A DNA stretch of 53,585 nucleotides from Erwinia endophytica. Lineage in GTDB: Bacteria > Pseudomonadota > Gammaproteobacteria > Enterobacterales > Enterobacteriaceae. The DNA lies in NCBI RefSeq assembly GCF_009295515.1, contig NZ_RQVV01000050.1, forward strand, positions 1 through 53,585, in the 5' to 3' direction. Below are positions 38,625-48,307 of this stretch, piece after piece. Numbering within the stretch: the first letter of the stretch is position 1; the number at the start of each line of letters is the position of its first letter. The position numbers were made by a program, and so were the translations under genes. The notes beneath the pieces were generated by a model. It was not told where the DNA came from. It saw only the letters and a program-made list of their open reading frames with translations, and ran no database searches.

Positions 38625-39794
38625 TCAGAGCGCTTTCACAGAAATCGGCTCACCGGCCATCTTTTTACGCAACGTGCGTCTGGTGCGGTCAATGACCTCA
38701 CCAGCCAGCTGACCACAGGCCGCATCAATATCATCTCCCCGGGTCTTACGCACAATAGTAGTAAAACCATAATCCATCAATACTTTAGAGAAGCGATCGA
38801 TGCGACTGTTCGAACTACGACCATACGGCGCCCCCGGGAAGGGGTTCCATGGGATAAGATTGATTTTACACGGCGTATTTTTCAACAAGGCCGCCAGCTC
38901 ATGGGCATTATCGGTACTGTCATTGACATGGTCCAGCATCACATATTCAATGGTTACACGCCCCTGATTGGCATTGGACTTGGTAATGTAGCGACTGACG
39001 GCCTGTAAAAAGGTCTCGATATTGTATTTTTTATTGATAGGAACAATTTCGTCACGAATTGTGTCATTCGGGGCATGGAGAGAGATAGCCAGAGCCACAT
39101 CAATCATATCGCCCAGTTTGTCCAGCGCGGGAACCACACCTGAGGTAGATAGCGTTACGCGGCGTTTTGACAAGCCAAAACCGAAGTCGTCCAGCATGAT
39201 TTCCATCGCCGGTACCACATTGTTCAGGTTGAGCAACGGCTCCCCCATCCCCATCATCACCACATTGGTGATTGGGCGCTGTCCGGTAACTTTCGACGCG
39301 CCAATAATTTTAGCAGCGCGCCAAACCTGACCAATAATTTCCGAAACGCGCAGATTGCGATTAAATCCCTGCTGGGCGGTGGAACAAAACTTGCACTCCA
39401 GCGCACACCCCACCTGGGAAGAAACACACAAGGTGGCGCGATCTTTTTCTGGGATATAAACCGTCTCGACCTGCTGGTCACCAACGGTGATAGCCCATTT
39501 GATAGTGCCATCCGCAGAGCGTTGTTCTTCCGCCACTTCTGGCGCCCGGATCTCAGCCAGCGCTGCCAACTTGCTGCGGAAGGCTTTATTGATATCGGTC
39601 ATCTGCTCGAAATCATCACAACAATAGTGATAAATCCACTTCATCACCTGATCGGCACGAAACGGTTTTTCACCCAAACTGACGAAAAATTCGCGCATTT
39701 GCTGCCGATTCAGATCAAGCAGGTTAATTTTTTCTTTTTTTGGCGCGGTGATAGCCAGGGATGCGGACGACGGGGTCACAATGTGTTCAGACAT
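38625..39794 (-). CDS. rlmN: 23S rRNA (A2503-C2) / tRNA methyltransferase RlmN
   Basis: A 389-residue radical SAM enzyme that methylates A2503 of 23S rRNA and A37 of several tRNAs. The cluster motif CALECKFC binds [4Fe-4S] and [12 protein letters not shown] and [14 protein letters not shown] follow, and a conserved C-terminal Cys in [13 protein letters not shown] is the methyl-carrying residue region. Length is normal. It heads the rlmN-pilW-rodZ-ispG-hisS run and is another Fe-S enzyme in the window. Confidence 0.97.
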   Translation of the reverse strand: MSEHIVTPSSASLAITAPKKEKINLLDLNRQQMREFFVSLGEKPFRADQVMKWIYHYCCDDFEQMTDINKAFRSKLAALAEIRAPEVAEEQRSADGTIKWAITVGDQQVETVYIPEKDRATLCVSSQVGCALECKFCSTAQQGFNRNLRVSEIIGQVWRAAKIIGASKVTGQRPITNVVMMGMGEPLLNLNNVVPAMEIMLDDFGFGLSKRRVTLSTSGVVPALDKLGDMIDVALAISLHAPNDTIRDEIVPINKKYNIETFLQAVSRYITKSNANQGRVTIEYVMLDHVNDSTDNAHELAALLKNTPCKINLIPWNPFPGAPYGRSSNSRIDRFSKVLMDYGFTTIVRKTRGDDIDAACGQLAGEVIDRTRRTLRKKMAGEPISVKAL

Positions 39795-39854
39795 AATTTT
39801 CTCTGGCCTCGTTATTACACGTTATGGCACTGGGGGTGAATAATATAAATGAAA

Positions 39855-39886
39855 CGCCCCTGATGAGAACAAGCTCAGCAGGGGCG
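39855..39886 (-). terminator. Hairpin downstream of ndk
   Basis: CGCCCCTGATGAG and CTCAGCAGGGGCG form a long stem around a six-base loop between ndk and rlmN. The following sequence is only moderately T-rich, so this may be a weak terminator. Confidence 0.6.
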
Positions 39887-39980
39887 CATTATTGTACAAG
39901 TACAGGATGGCAGGTTAAAGCTCGTCAGCAAAATAATTTGTAAACATTCACCCCGCACTGTACAACACTAATCTCAGCTC

Positions 39981-40412
39981 TCAGCGAGTACGCGGACAAA
40001 TTTCGCCTTCGCCGAAGAAGTAAGCGATTTCACGCGCTGCTGATTCTGCAGAATCAGAGCCATGAGTCGCGTTCTCAGTGAAGCTATCAGCATAATCAGC
40101 GCGCAACGTCCCCGCCAGTGCGTTTGCCGGGTTAGTCGCCCCCATCAAGTCACGGTGACGCTGAACAGCGTTTTCACCTTCCAGTACAGAAACGACCACC
40201 GGGCCGGATGTCATGAATTCCACCAGACCATCGAAGAACGGTTTGCCCTGATGCTCTGCGTAGAAACCTTCGGCCTGCGCTTTGGTCAGGTGTAGCATTT
40301 TGCAACCAACAATTTTGAAGCCAGCGCTTTCAAAACGGTTAAAAATAGCACCAATAACGTTCTTCGCCACCGCATTCGGTTTGATGATAGAAAAAGTACG
40401 TTCAATAGTCAT
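39981..40412 (-). CDS. ndk: Nucleoside diphosphate kinase
   Basis: A 143-residue enzyme that balances NTP pools by ping-pong phosphate transfer. The sequence runs [21 protein letters not shown], with the phosphohistidine motif [11 protein letters not shown] (active-site His) and the usual C-terminus EICPRTR. I chose ATG 40412 with AGAGGG ahead; the frame is open further upstream but family members start here. It lies upstream of rlmN; pbpC and yfhM, which flank ndk in E. coli, are absent. Confidence 0.97.
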   Translation of the reverse strand: MTIERTFSIIKPNAVAKNVIGAIFNRFESAGFKIVGCKMLHLTKAQAEGFYAEHQGKPFFDGLVEFMTSGPVVVSVLEGENAVQRHRDLMGATNPANALAGTLRADYADSFTENATHGSDSAESAAREIAYFFGEGEICPRTR

Positions 40413-40644
40413 AGGGACCCTCTGTTTAATAGCGAAAGTAGCCAGCGAATGACTCCCCGGCCCGGGAAAGGCGCAGATTATAGAGGTCATCATCTGACTT
40501 GCCTATCGGAGATTCAACAATTTATTAAAAAAACACGCTGTAATTCCACATATTTATAACGGTTTATCGCTATTTTACAGAAAATCTTGTGATGACTGCC
40601 GGGATAGTTGACACTCAGAACATGACATTCACAACGAGGCCACT

Positions 40645-41496
40645 ATGACATCCTCTTTCTTCGTGACCGTCGACTGGCTGGCGGAACATTATCGTGATGA
40701 GAATCTTCAGGTTATTGATGCACGCATGCTGCCTCCAGGTCAGGAAAAATTGCGCAATATTACGGTGGAATATCAGGCAAAACACTTACCTGCCGCGCCT
40801 TTCTTTGATATCGAAGCGCTCTCCGACCCTGGCAGCCCTTATCCTCATATGATGCCCCGCGCTGAGTCCTTTGCCGTCGCCATGCGCGAGCTGGGGATCT
40901 GCGGTGATAAGCACCTGGTGGTGTATGATGAAGGCAATCTGTTCTCCGCCCCGCGCGCCTGGTGGATGCTGCGCCAGTTCGGCGTGGCGAAGGTTTCAAT
41001 CCTCGCCGGTGGTCTGAAGGGATGGGAAGATGCCCGCCAGCCACTGGAAAACGGCGCCGTCACGTTACCGGAAAGCGAGTTTGAAGCCCGTTTTGACCCA
41101 CAAGCTGTTAAGCGACTGACAGATGTCATGCTCATCAGTCATGAAGGCGGTGCGCAGATCGTTGATGCCAGGGCGGCTAACCGTTTTAAGGGCGAAGTCG
41201 ATGAACCCCGGCCTGGTCTGCATCGCGGACATATTCCTGGCAGCAAGAATGTGCCATGGAATGAACTGGTAGAAAACGGCCAGTTAAAACCGACTGATGA
41301 ACTGCGGGCGATTTTTCAACATCATGACGTTGAGTTAGCTGAACCGATAGTGGCGAGCTGTGGATCCGGCGTGACTGCGGCGGTGGTTGTCCTGGCGCTG
41401 ACAACGCTGGGGGCCAAAAACGTCACACTGTATGACGGTTCCTGGAGCGAATGGGGCAGCCGTGATGATCTGCCAATTGCCACACAATTGACGTAA
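40645..41496 (+). CDS. sseA: 3-mercaptopyruvate sulfurtransferase SseA
   Basis: A 283-residue two-domain rhodanese that transfers sulfur from 3-mercaptopyruvate to thiol or cyanide acceptors. The inactive N-terminal rhodanese domain has VVYDEGNLFSAPRAWWML. The C-terminal domain carries the active-site loop CGSGVTA (Cys near residue 238) and ends DGSWSEWGSRDDLP. Start ATG 40645 follows GAGG. It is divergent from ndk and convergent with sseB. Confidence 0.95.
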   Translation: MTSSFFVTVDWLAEHYRDENLQVIDARMLPPGQEKLRNITVEYQAKHLPAAPFFDIEALSDPGSPYPHMMPRAESFAVAMRELGICGDKHLVVYDEGNLFSAPRAWWMLRQFGVAKVSILAGGLKGWEDARQPLENGAVTLPESEFEARFDPQAVKRLTDVMLISHEGGAQIVDARAANRFKGEVDEPRPGLHRGHIPGSKNVPWNELVENGQLKPTDELRAIFQHHDVELAEPIVASCGSGVTAAVVVLALTTLGAKNVTLYDGSWSEWGSRDDLPIATQLT

Positions 41497-41640
41497 TCGA
41501 ACACTGACCGGAAAGAGCCGTCTTCACGTCTGGTGAGACGGTTCTTTCACAAACTGTTCGTCGCAAAAAAAGTATTCGCTTCAAGAACAGTTAACAGCAA
41601 CCAGTACCGCCACGTGATAAGCGCAATAAAGCATCATTCA

Positions 41641-42411
41641 TCATTTAGTCTGCTTAAATTCCCGCAGGAAACTGCCCCATTTACGTTCGTAAAATGGGGT
41701 GATATGCGCGGTGAAAAAGTGGCTGATACCGTTTTCATTTTCCACTACCTGACAGATATCAACCGGCTGATCATGCAGTAATGTATCCGTGGCCACATGA
41801 CCTGCGGCATGAATAATGGACTCAACGTCACTGTCCGCCTCAATACCAATCAGCAGGTTAGGTTGTTCATCGACCGATTCTTTAATCTGCGCCACATAAG
41901 CCCGACGCACCTGCTTATGTTTGGCAAACAGTTGCGTCAGTGAATCAATCATCTGCACGGGCGGATCGGCCATTTCAGAAAGCAGTAACGACGTCCCCCC
42001 TTCCAGTACGCTCTGCTGACTAAGTGCCAGCCCCCCTTCTCTCAGTAGATTGCTAATTTCATGCGGAGAAAACGCTTTCCCAACAGGCAATGTAGGGTTA
42101 AGAAACAGTGTTTCGCCCAACGTCATTTCAAACAGCGTACGCACGGGGATCACCAAAAACGCCTGTTCCTCTCTTACCGCCTGTTGCATTGCACTTATCG
42201 AAGTGAAAAAAGGGATAACCGAGGTACCATCCTCTTTCTTCCAGTGCTTTAAATCCAACTGGGCCGTGGCGGTAATATCCCCGTCGTCTGAACGTTCCCC
42301 CAATACCAGGACACTGGCTTCCATCAACAATGCAAAGAATTCAGGACAATGCGCCGGTTCAGTTGCCGCCAGCGTTAACACTTCTTCAAGACGCGGGTTG
42401 TTTTCATTCAT
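41641..42411 (-). CDS. sseB: Enhanced serine sensitivity protein SseB
   Basis: A 256-residue SseB-family protein: an N-terminal domain with ENNPRLEEVLTLAATEPAH and a C-terminal domain ending TPFYERKWGSFLREFKQ. In E. coli its overexpression raises serine sensitivity; the biochemical role is not known. I chose ATG 42411 (ATGAATGAAAAC) because the frame upstream is not family-like. It follows pepB by 71 bases, as in E. coli. Confidence 0.93.
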   Translation of the reverse strand: MNENNPRLEEVLTLAATEPAHCPEFFALLMEASVLVLGERSDDGDITATAQLDLKHWKKEDGTSVIPFFTSISAMQQAVREEQAFLVIPVRTLFEMTLGETLFLNPTLPVGKAFSPHEISNLLREGGLALSQQSVLEGGTSLLLSEMADPPVQMIDSLTQLFAKHKQVRRAYVAQIKESVDEQPNLLIGIEADSDVESIIHAAGHVATDTLLHDQPVDICQVVENENGISHFFTAHITPFYERKWGSFLREFKQTK

Positions 42412-42482
42412 CGGTTGGGTCCAGTCAGACAATATTGGCTTCCGGCCGGGAAAGCATACGGCCGGAAAAAAATAACCACAGA

Positions 42483-43766
42483 TTATTTTAACAACATATT
42501 GGCAACGGTACGTACGCCAAGCCCGGTAGCTCCGGCAGACCACTGTTCGACAGCGCCCTTACGATACGTTGCGGAGCAGTCAATATGTAACCAGCCTTGC
42601 TGATAACTTTTCACAAAATGCGATAAAAATGCAGCGGCGGAACTGGCCCCCGCGGTGTGTGAAGGCGCGGCGATATTGTTCAAATCGGCAAAGTTAGACG
42701 GCAGATGACCACGATGAAACTCAGCCAGTGGCAAACGCCAGAAAGGCTCGTTTTCGCCCGCAGCACTGCTGAGCAGCGACTGCGCTACCTCGTCATCAAA
42801 AGTGAACAAGGCGTGGTAATCATTGCCCAGCGCCATCTTGGCGGCCCCCGTCAACGTGGCGGCGTCGATCAACAACTGCGGATGCTGTTCGCTGGCGTCA
42901 ATCAGCCCATCGGCCAGCACTAATCGTCCTTCCGCATCGGTGTTCATGACTTCCACGCTTTTGCCGTTACGGTAGTGAATGATATCCCCCAAACGGAATG
43001 CATTACCGCTAACCATGTTGTCGGCACAACACAGATACAGCTTCACGCGCTTTTGCAATCCACGGCTGACAGCCAGCGCCAGTGCGCCAGTCAACGTCGC
43101 TGCCCCGCCCATATCCGACTTCATCGAATCCATCGAGCCACTCGGTTTCAGACTGTAGCCACCGGTGTCAAAGGTGATACCTTTCCCCACCAGACAGGCA
43201 AACACCGCGGCATTTTCATCGCCGGTTGGATTGTAATCCAGAGCCAACAGCGCCGGGTTACGCGTTGAACCACGGCCAACAGTGTACAGGCCCATATAGC
43301 CCTGCATCCGCAAATCCTCACCCTTGGTGATACGGTAGCTGACCTTATCACCAGCAACATCACTTAGCAGATCCACCGCTCGCTGCGTCAATTGCTCGGG
43401 GCTGAGATCTTCAGCGGGCAGATTTATAGTATCGCGCACCCAATCAATAATTTTCTGGCGACGGGCAAACTCCGCACGGTCAGCGTCATTCAGTACTGGC
43501 CAGTCAACTTGACGTGCGCCTTTCGGGGCACGATAACCTTGCCAGAACGCCCAGCACTGCTCCAAATCCCAGTCGCCGCTCAGACTAACGTGGCGGATCC
43601 CCTGACTATCAATTTTACGTGCCGCACGCTGAATAGTGGCCAACACATCACCACCCGTTAAATGAATGGTCATGCCATTGTCGTTACTGGTCAGGATCGC
43701 TTTTTCGCCCCAGCGCGGATCCGCTGCTGCTGCTGACAGTGCTATTTTCATTGGTGTTGTGGTCAT
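42483..43766 (-). CDS. pepB: Peptidase B (M17 leucyl aminopeptidase)
   Basis: A 427-residue cytosolic aminopeptidase with two catalytic metals. Conserved motifs are [27 protein letters not shown], the signature [14 protein letters not shown], and [17 protein letters not shown]. Length matches E. coli PepB. I chose ATG 43766 (GGAG nine bases ahead, [11 protein letters not shown]). In E. coli it follows iscX at the end of the isc operon; here its promoter region holds a small inverted-repeat element and then the iscS end. Confidence 0.95.
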   Translation of the reverse strand: MTTTPMKIALSAAAADPRWGEKAILTSNDNGMTIHLTGGDVLATIQRAARKIDSQGIRHVSLSGDWDLEQCWAFWQGYRAPKGARQVDWPVLNDADRAEFARRQKIIDWVRDTINLPAEDLSPEQLTQRAVDLLSDVAGDKVSYRITKGEDLRMQGYMGLYTVGRGSTRNPALLALDYNPTGDENAAVFACLVGKGITFDTGGYSLKPSGSMDSMKSDMGGAATLTGALALAVSRGLQKRVKLYLCCADNMVSGNAFRLGDIIHYRNGKSVEVMNTDAEGRLVLADGLIDASEQHPQLLIDAATLTGAAKMALGNDYHALFTFDDEVAQSLLSSAAGENEPFWRLPLAEFHRGHLPSNFADLNNIAAPSHTAGASSAAAFLSHFVKSYQQGWLHIDCSATYRKGAVEQWSAGATGLGVRTVANMLLK

Positions 43767-43826
43767 CGCGCATGACTCCTTAATTGATCTTGCAAATGGT
43801 CCGTCGTTAAAAAAACGCGCGGACAC

Positions 43827-43925
43827 TATACCCTAAATCATTCAAGTTGCAGGAAAGCGGTCAGCGAGCATTACTCTGGCGCACTCAAGCAGGCAACGTC
43901 TCTACAACTTAACGTGACGGGTATA
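43827..43925. repeat. Small inverted-repeat intergenic element (MITE-like)
   Basis: A 99-bp unit bounded by TATACCC (43827-43833) and GGGTATA (43919-43925). Inside lie CAAGTTG near the left end and its partner CAACTT near the right end. It resembles the dispersed 'TATACCC...CAAGTTGCA' repeats common in enterobacterial genomes. The rest of the 313-base gap to iscS shows no gene. Confidence 0.6.
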
Positions 43926-44079
43926 TACCTTAAGCCTTTCTTCGTTATCGTCTTATGCAGGCTAACAGAAATCATAAAACAGAATTATTGCCATCGTGCT
44001 AACGCTGGGGAATGGCCTCGCGCCGACCACCATCCATGGCACAAGGCCACAACCGCGCAGTGAGTTTGGCTTCAGCGAT

Positions 44080-45294
44080 TCAAGATTGCGTACTGACGTC
44101 GCGATTGCTTTTTTGGGCTTTAAAATCAGCCCACTGAGAAGAATGCTCACGCAGGCGGCCAATGGTGTTTTTCACCAGAGAGATAGCATAATCAATTTCG
44201 TCTTCCGTGGTAAAACGGCCAAGAGAAAAACGCAGTGAACTGTGGGCCAGTTCGTCCGCCAGCCCCAACGCCCTGAGCACATAGGAAGGTTCAAGACTGG
44301 CAGAGGTACAGGCAGAACCGGATGAGAGGGCCAAATCTTTCAGCGCCATAATCAGCGTTTCGCCATCGACATAACCGAAACTGATGTTGAGAATATTGGG
44401 CGCACCGTTATCAAAATCGCCATTAAGCATCACTTCTTCAAGTTCACTGATGCCATGCCACAGTTTACTACGCAGCACTGCCAGACGAGCCATCTCCGCG
44501 CTCATTTCATCTTTCGCAATTCGGTACGCTTCTCCCATACCAACAATCTGATGCACCGGGAGCGTGCCAGAACGCATCCCCCGTTCATGACCGCCACCGT
44601 GGATTTGCGCCTCAATAATACGGGTTCGGGGCTTGCGACGAACATACAAACCGCCGATACCTTTTGGACCATAGATTTTATGGGCGGAGAAAGAGACCAG
44701 ATCAACATTGATTTGGCTGACGTCCAGCGGCAGTTTCCCAACGCTTTGCGTGGCATCGACATGAAAAAGAATCTCACGCGCACGGCATAATTCACCGATT
44801 GCGGCGATGTCCTGCACAATGCCCGTCTCGTTATTAACATGCATGATAGAGACAATAATGGTGTCATCACGTATCGCAGATTCCAGTTCCTGCAAATCGA
44901 GCAAACCGTTAGCTTGTGGCGCGAGATAAGTCACCGTAAACCCTTCGCGTTCTAACTGGGCGCAGCTATCCAACACCGCTTTATGCTCGGTCTGGCTGGT
45001 AATGACATGGCGGCCTTTCTCTTGATGGAGATGTGCCGTGCCTTTGATTGCCAAATTATCGGATTCCGTCGCCCCGGAAGTAAAAACAATTTCACGCGGA
45101 TCAGCCCCGATCAACTCTGCCACCTGATTGCGAGCCACATCGACAGCTTCTTCAGCCTGCCAGCCAAAACGGTGTGAGCGTGAAGCAGGATTGCCAAACG
45201 TGCCGTCCATGGTCAGGAACTGCATCATTTTTTTAGCTACGCGGGGATCAACCGGGGTGGTTGCGGCATAATCGAAGTAAATCGGTAATTTCAT
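44080..45294 (-). CDS. iscS: Cysteine desulfurase IscS with altered C-terminus
   Basis: A 404-residue PLP enzyme that takes sulfur from cysteine for Fe-S clusters and tRNA thiolation. PLP and active-site features are intact: [40 protein letters not shown] (PLP Lys) and the catalytic loop [15 protein letters not shown]. Similarity to E. coli IscS runs to about residue 392. The usual tail (GVDLNSIEW...) is replaced by an unrelated stretch ending NRDVSTQS. iscU and the rest of the isc operon do not follow. It is probably still active for tRNA thiolation and general sulfur transfer; partner binding may be changed. Confidence 0.92.
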   Translation of the reverse strand: MKLPIYFDYAATTPVDPRVAKKMMQFLTMDGTFGNPASRSHRFGWQAEEAVDVARNQVAELIGADPREIVFTSGATESDNLAIKGTAHLHQEKGRHVITSQTEHKAVLDSCAQLEREGFTVTYLAPQANGLLDLQELESAIRDDTIIVSIMHVNNETGIVQDIAAIGELCRAREILFHVDATQSVGKLPLDVSQINVDLVSFSAHKIYGPKGIGGLYVRRKPRTRIIEAQIHGGGHERGMRSGTLPVHQIVGMGEAYRIAKDEMSAEMARLAVLRSKLWHGISELEEVMLNGDFDNGAPNILNISFGYVDGETLIMALKDLALSSGSACTSASLEPSYVLRALGLADELAHSSLRFSLGRFTTEDEIDYAISLVKNTIGRLREHSSQWADFKAQKSNRDVSTQS

Positions 45295-45406
45295 TGCTAT
45301 TGAACTCCGTTACATCACGTCATTCAATGCGTTCTGGCTGGGGCGTCAGTTCCCGCCGTCCACGGAGGGTGACTGGTGGTGGACGACAGGCTTCGCCGGT
45401 GCTTTA

Positions 45407-45904
45407 TCAGGCACGCAGATTGACGTTAATGGTTTCGTGCATACGGCCAGTTGGCACGCGAACTTTTTCGGTATAATTCTGGCGGTCAGCCACATCCAGG
45501 ATCTCCTGGTTGTTGACCAGCTCAGCCAGCGTAATGTTATTCAGGAAATCACTGATGCGCTCGCTCAGGTCGCGCCACAACACGTGAGTCAGGCAGCGTT
45601 CTCCTCCCTGACACCCTTCTTTCCCCAGACACTTAGTGGCATCAACCGATTCATCCACTGCCGTGATAACCGCGCCCACTGAAATAGCATTCGACACTTT
45701 CCCCAACAGGTAACCTCCACCCGGTCCCCGCACGCTGGCCACCAGGCCATTTTTGCGTAAACGAGAGAACAGCTGTTCCAGATAAGACAGGGAGATCCCC
45801 TGACGCTCGGAAATATCAGCTAATGGTACTGGCCCTTCGTGAGAGTGAAGAGCAACGTCAAGCATAGCGGTAACGGCATAACGGCCTTTGGATGTCAGTC
45901 TCAT
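45407..45904 (-). CDS. iscR: Fe-S cluster regulator IscR
   Basis: A 165-residue Rrf2-family repressor that senses Fe-S demand with a [2Fe-2S] cluster. The winged helix begins [19 protein letters not shown], with [19 protein letters not shown] and [12 protein letters not shown]. The three cluster cysteines are in [14 protein letters not shown], followed by the ligand His in LTHVLW. I chose ATG 45904, which gives the canonical N-terminus; a longer frame begins at 45988 inside the promoter. IscR-type sites lie upstream, so self-repression is probably kept even though most of the operon is gone. Confidence 0.96.
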   Translation of the reverse strand: MRLTSKGRYAVTAMLDVALHSHEGPVPLADISERQGISLSYLEQLFSRLRKNGLVASVRGPGGGYLLGKVSNAISVGAVITAVDESVDATKCLGKEGCQGGERCLTHVLWRDLSERISDFLNNITLAELVNNQEILDVADRQNYTEKVRVPTGRMHETINVNLRA

Positions 45905-45961
45905 AGCGTAAACGACCTCGATTGTCCCATAGTTGGGGTTTAACAAAAAGATGGTCGCAAG

Positions 45962-46020
45962 TCTGACATTCCCGAGTGATTTGGTCAACTATTTAACCAG
46001 GTAAAATACTCAACTATTAT
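45962..46020 (-). promoter_or_regulatory. IscR-type binding sites in the iscR promoter
   Basis: Read towards iscR, the region contains ATAGTTGAGTATTTTACC and then ATAGTTGACC...ACTCGGGAAT, resembling the two type 1 IscR sites of the E. coli isc promoter. They would allow repression by cluster-loaded IscR. Confidence 0.65.
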
Positions 46021-46071
46021 TTAACCTGGCCGCGATGCTAACCATAACCCGATCACGGCAAGCCGCATGGC

Positions 46072-46800
46072 TTACTTTTCACCCTTTGGTTTTTCCAGCG
46101 AAGAGAGCATACCACGCAGTATATTCAGCTCATCACGCTCCGGACGCGCGCGGGTATACAGGCGACGCATTTTGCTCATCACCTGACCCGGGCTACCTTC
46201 GCGGATAAAACCACTCTTGATCATCATGTGCTCCATGTGCTGATAGAAACGTTCAAGATCATCGACCAGCGGGTAAGGTGATTCTTCATACTCCTGCGTA
46301 GTGGCTTCCTGTGAATACAGGAATGCCATGCGCACTTCATAGGTGATGATCTGCACGGCCATCGCCAGGTTTAACGAGCTGTACTCCGGGTTAGCCGCAA
46401 TAGCGACATGATAGTGACATTTCTGCAACTCTTCATTGGTCAGGCCAACGCGTTCACGGCCAAAAACCAGCGCGACTGGCGCCTGACGCCCTTCCTGCAC
46501 GCTTTTAATTCCGCATTCACGTGGGTCCAACATCGGCCACGGCAGTGAACGGGAACGGGCACTGGTACCGACGACCAGGCTACAGCCAGCCAACGCTTCG
46601 TCCAGGGTATCAACGATGTGAGCATTGCCAATCACATCGCTGGCCCCGGCGGCTAAAGCAATAGCCTGAGAATCAGGTTTAACGAGTGGGTTAATCAGAT
46701 AAAGGTTAGTTAAGCCCATGGTTTTCATCGCGCGAGCGACGGAACCCATATTGCCGGTGTGCGAGGTTTCCACCAGCACGATGCGGATATTTTGCAGCAT
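46072..46800 (-). CDS. trmJ: tRNA (cytidine/uridine-2'-O)-methyltransferase TrmJ
   Basis: A 242-residue SPOUT methyltransferase that modifies position 32 of several tRNAs. It begins [30 protein letters not shown]. The SAM-binding knot has [18 protein letters not shown] and [17 protein letters not shown]-terminal helical tail follows. It lies upstream of iscR in the same direction and divergent from suhB, the usual enterobacterial order. Confidence 0.97.
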   Translation of the reverse strand: MLQNIRIVLVETSHTGNMGSVARAMKTMGLTNLYLINPLVKPDSQAIALAAGASDVIGNAHIVDTLDEALAGCSLVVGTSARSRSLPWPMLDPRECGIKSVQEGRQAPVALVFGRERVGLTNEELQKCHYHVAIAANPEYSSLNLAMAVQIITYEVRMAFLYSQEATTQEYEESPYPLVDDLERFYQHMEHMMIKSGFIREGSPGQVMSKMRRLYTRARPERDELNILRGMLSSLEKPKGEK

Positions 46801-46918
46801 AGGAATTCAGGTCTGTGAGATAATCTGCGAATGCTAACATATTTTCAGGACATTTTCTGTTTGCCCTGTTATAATCCGCGCCGCTTTCCCGTTCTTTAAC
46901 ATCCAGTGAGAGAAACCG

Positions 46919-47722
46919 ATGCATCCGATGCTCAACATCGCCGTGCGCGCTGCGCGCAAGGCCGGAAATTTAATTGCCAAAAACTACGAAACCCCGGACG
47001 CTGTCGAAGCCAGCCAGAAAGGCAGCAACGACTTCGTGACCAATGTTGACCGCGACGCCGAACGTCAAATTATTGAGGTTATCCGCAAATCTTATCCGCA
47101 ACACACCATTATTACTGAAGAGAGTGGTGAATTAGCGGGCGAAGACCAGGATGTGCAATGGGTTATCGATCCACTGGATGGCACCACCAACTTCATCAAA
47201 CGTTTTCCTCATTTCTCTGTTTCTATTGCGGTGCGCATTAAAGGCCGTACTGAAGTCGCCGTGGTTTATGATCCCATGCGTAATGAGCTCTTCAGCGCCG
47301 TGCGCGGTCAGGGTACTCAACTGAACGGTTACCGTCTGCGCGGCAGCACCGCTCGCGATCTGAACGGCACCATTCTGGCAACTGGATTTCCTTTCAAACT
47401 GAAACAGCATGCAGCCCCTTATATCAACATTGTTGGCAAACTGTTTACCCATTGCGCCGATTTCCGCCGCACCGGTTCAGCCGCGCTGGATCTGGCCTAC
47501 GTAGCCGCAGGCAGAGTGGACGGTTATTTTGAAATCGGCTTGAAGCCATGGGATTTTGCTGCTGGCGAGCTGCTGGTTCGTGAAGCTGGCGGTCTGGTAA
47601 CCGACTTTGTCGGCGCACACGGCTATATGACTTCCGGTAACATTGTGGCCGGTAATCCACGCGTGGTGAAAGCCATGCTGGCTACCATGCGTGACGAGCT
47701 GAGTGAAGCGCTGAAACGTTAA
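46919..47722 (+). CDS. suhB: Inositol-1-monophosphatase family protein SuhB
   Basis: A 267-residue magnesium-dependent phosphatase family member, also part of the rRNA transcription antitermination complex in E. coli. Motifs are ITEESGE, the catalytic WVIDPLDGTTNFIKRFPHF and AGRVDGYFEIGLKPWDFAAGELLVREAGG. It has the normal length. ATG 46919 follows GAGAG. The stop is followed by a stem (47742-47772). Confidence 0.97.
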   Translation: MHPMLNIAVRAARKAGNLIAKNYETPDAVEASQKGSNDFVTNVDRDAERQIIEVIRKSYPQHTIITEESGELAGEDQDVQWVIDPLDGTTNFIKRFPHFSVSIAVRIKGRTEVAVVYDPMRNELFSAVRGQGTQLNGYRLRGSTARDLNGTILATGFPFKLKQHAAPYINIVGKLFTHCADFRRTGSAALDLAYVAAGRVDGYFEIGLKPWDFAAGELLVREAGGLVTDFVGAHGYMTSGNIVAGNPRVVKAMLATMRDELSEALKR

Positions 47723-47741
47723 GTCGCCATCTCCTGTAAAA

Positions 47742-47772
47742 GTGCAGACGCAACATAAAACAGAGTCTGCAC
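47742..47772 (+). terminator. Possible terminator after suhB
   Basis: GTGCAGAC (47742-47749) pairs perfectly with GTCTGCAC (47765-47772) over a 15-base loop. There is no clear T-run, so its role as a terminator is uncertain. Confidence 0.4.
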
Positions 47773-47806
47773 GAAATAACTTCCCCCATCGATGCTTCAC
47801 AGCAAA

Positions 47807-48137
47807 TCATGCAATCCCCGCACTAATAATGGCGCCGGAACAGGGACGCACCACCACCATCGCTTTGGTTCTGCTGTTAACCACATTATCCAGCATTTCA
47901 CTGTTTGGCACATGCAGATAACCACAGCCACAATGCGCGCCATCGCCATGCAGATGCCCGATGTCTATGAACCACACATAAAGCAAATCAGCTGATGTGA
48001 TTTCATCCATCACACCCAATGCATCTTTAACCCGGTCAGTTGGTTATCTTTATGAACCGGTGTCACCTGCATATCGATAAAGCTGTGGGGTGGCTCCAGG
48101 CTTGTGGTGCCAATACCAGCATGCTAATACCCACCAT
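47807..48137 (-). pseudogene. DUF1007-like exported protein remnant
   Basis: From ATG 48137 a signal-like start (MVGISMLVLAPQAWSHP) runs into a frameshift. One frame over, PPHSFIDMQVTPVHKDNQ and LTGLKMHWV resemble the start of DUF1007 proteins. After a stop, MDEITSADLLY continues the match, then likeness fades. DUF1007 genes often accompany nickel/cobalt transporters; no such transporter is here. At least two lesions make it a decayed gene. The rest of 47723-48307 has no other gene that I can support. Confidence 0.45.
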
Positions 48138-48307
48138 CAGCCTGATTAATTTGTTATAACATAACAATTATTTATTCTCTCTTTGCTTATTGGGCAAATA
48201 TTCTGTGATCTGCCTTAAAAGTCGTGAATAAATCTGCTCACCATAAACGCAGTAAACAGTAACCACGCTATTCTTAGCGAGATAACTTTTAACTGGGATT
48301 GCAGACG

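Noticed and set aside
43962..44162. 66-codon frame in the iscS-pepB gap as a remnant of iscX or fdx
   Set aside because: Its residues match neither IscX nor ferredoxin, and it overlaps the iscS end in another frame.
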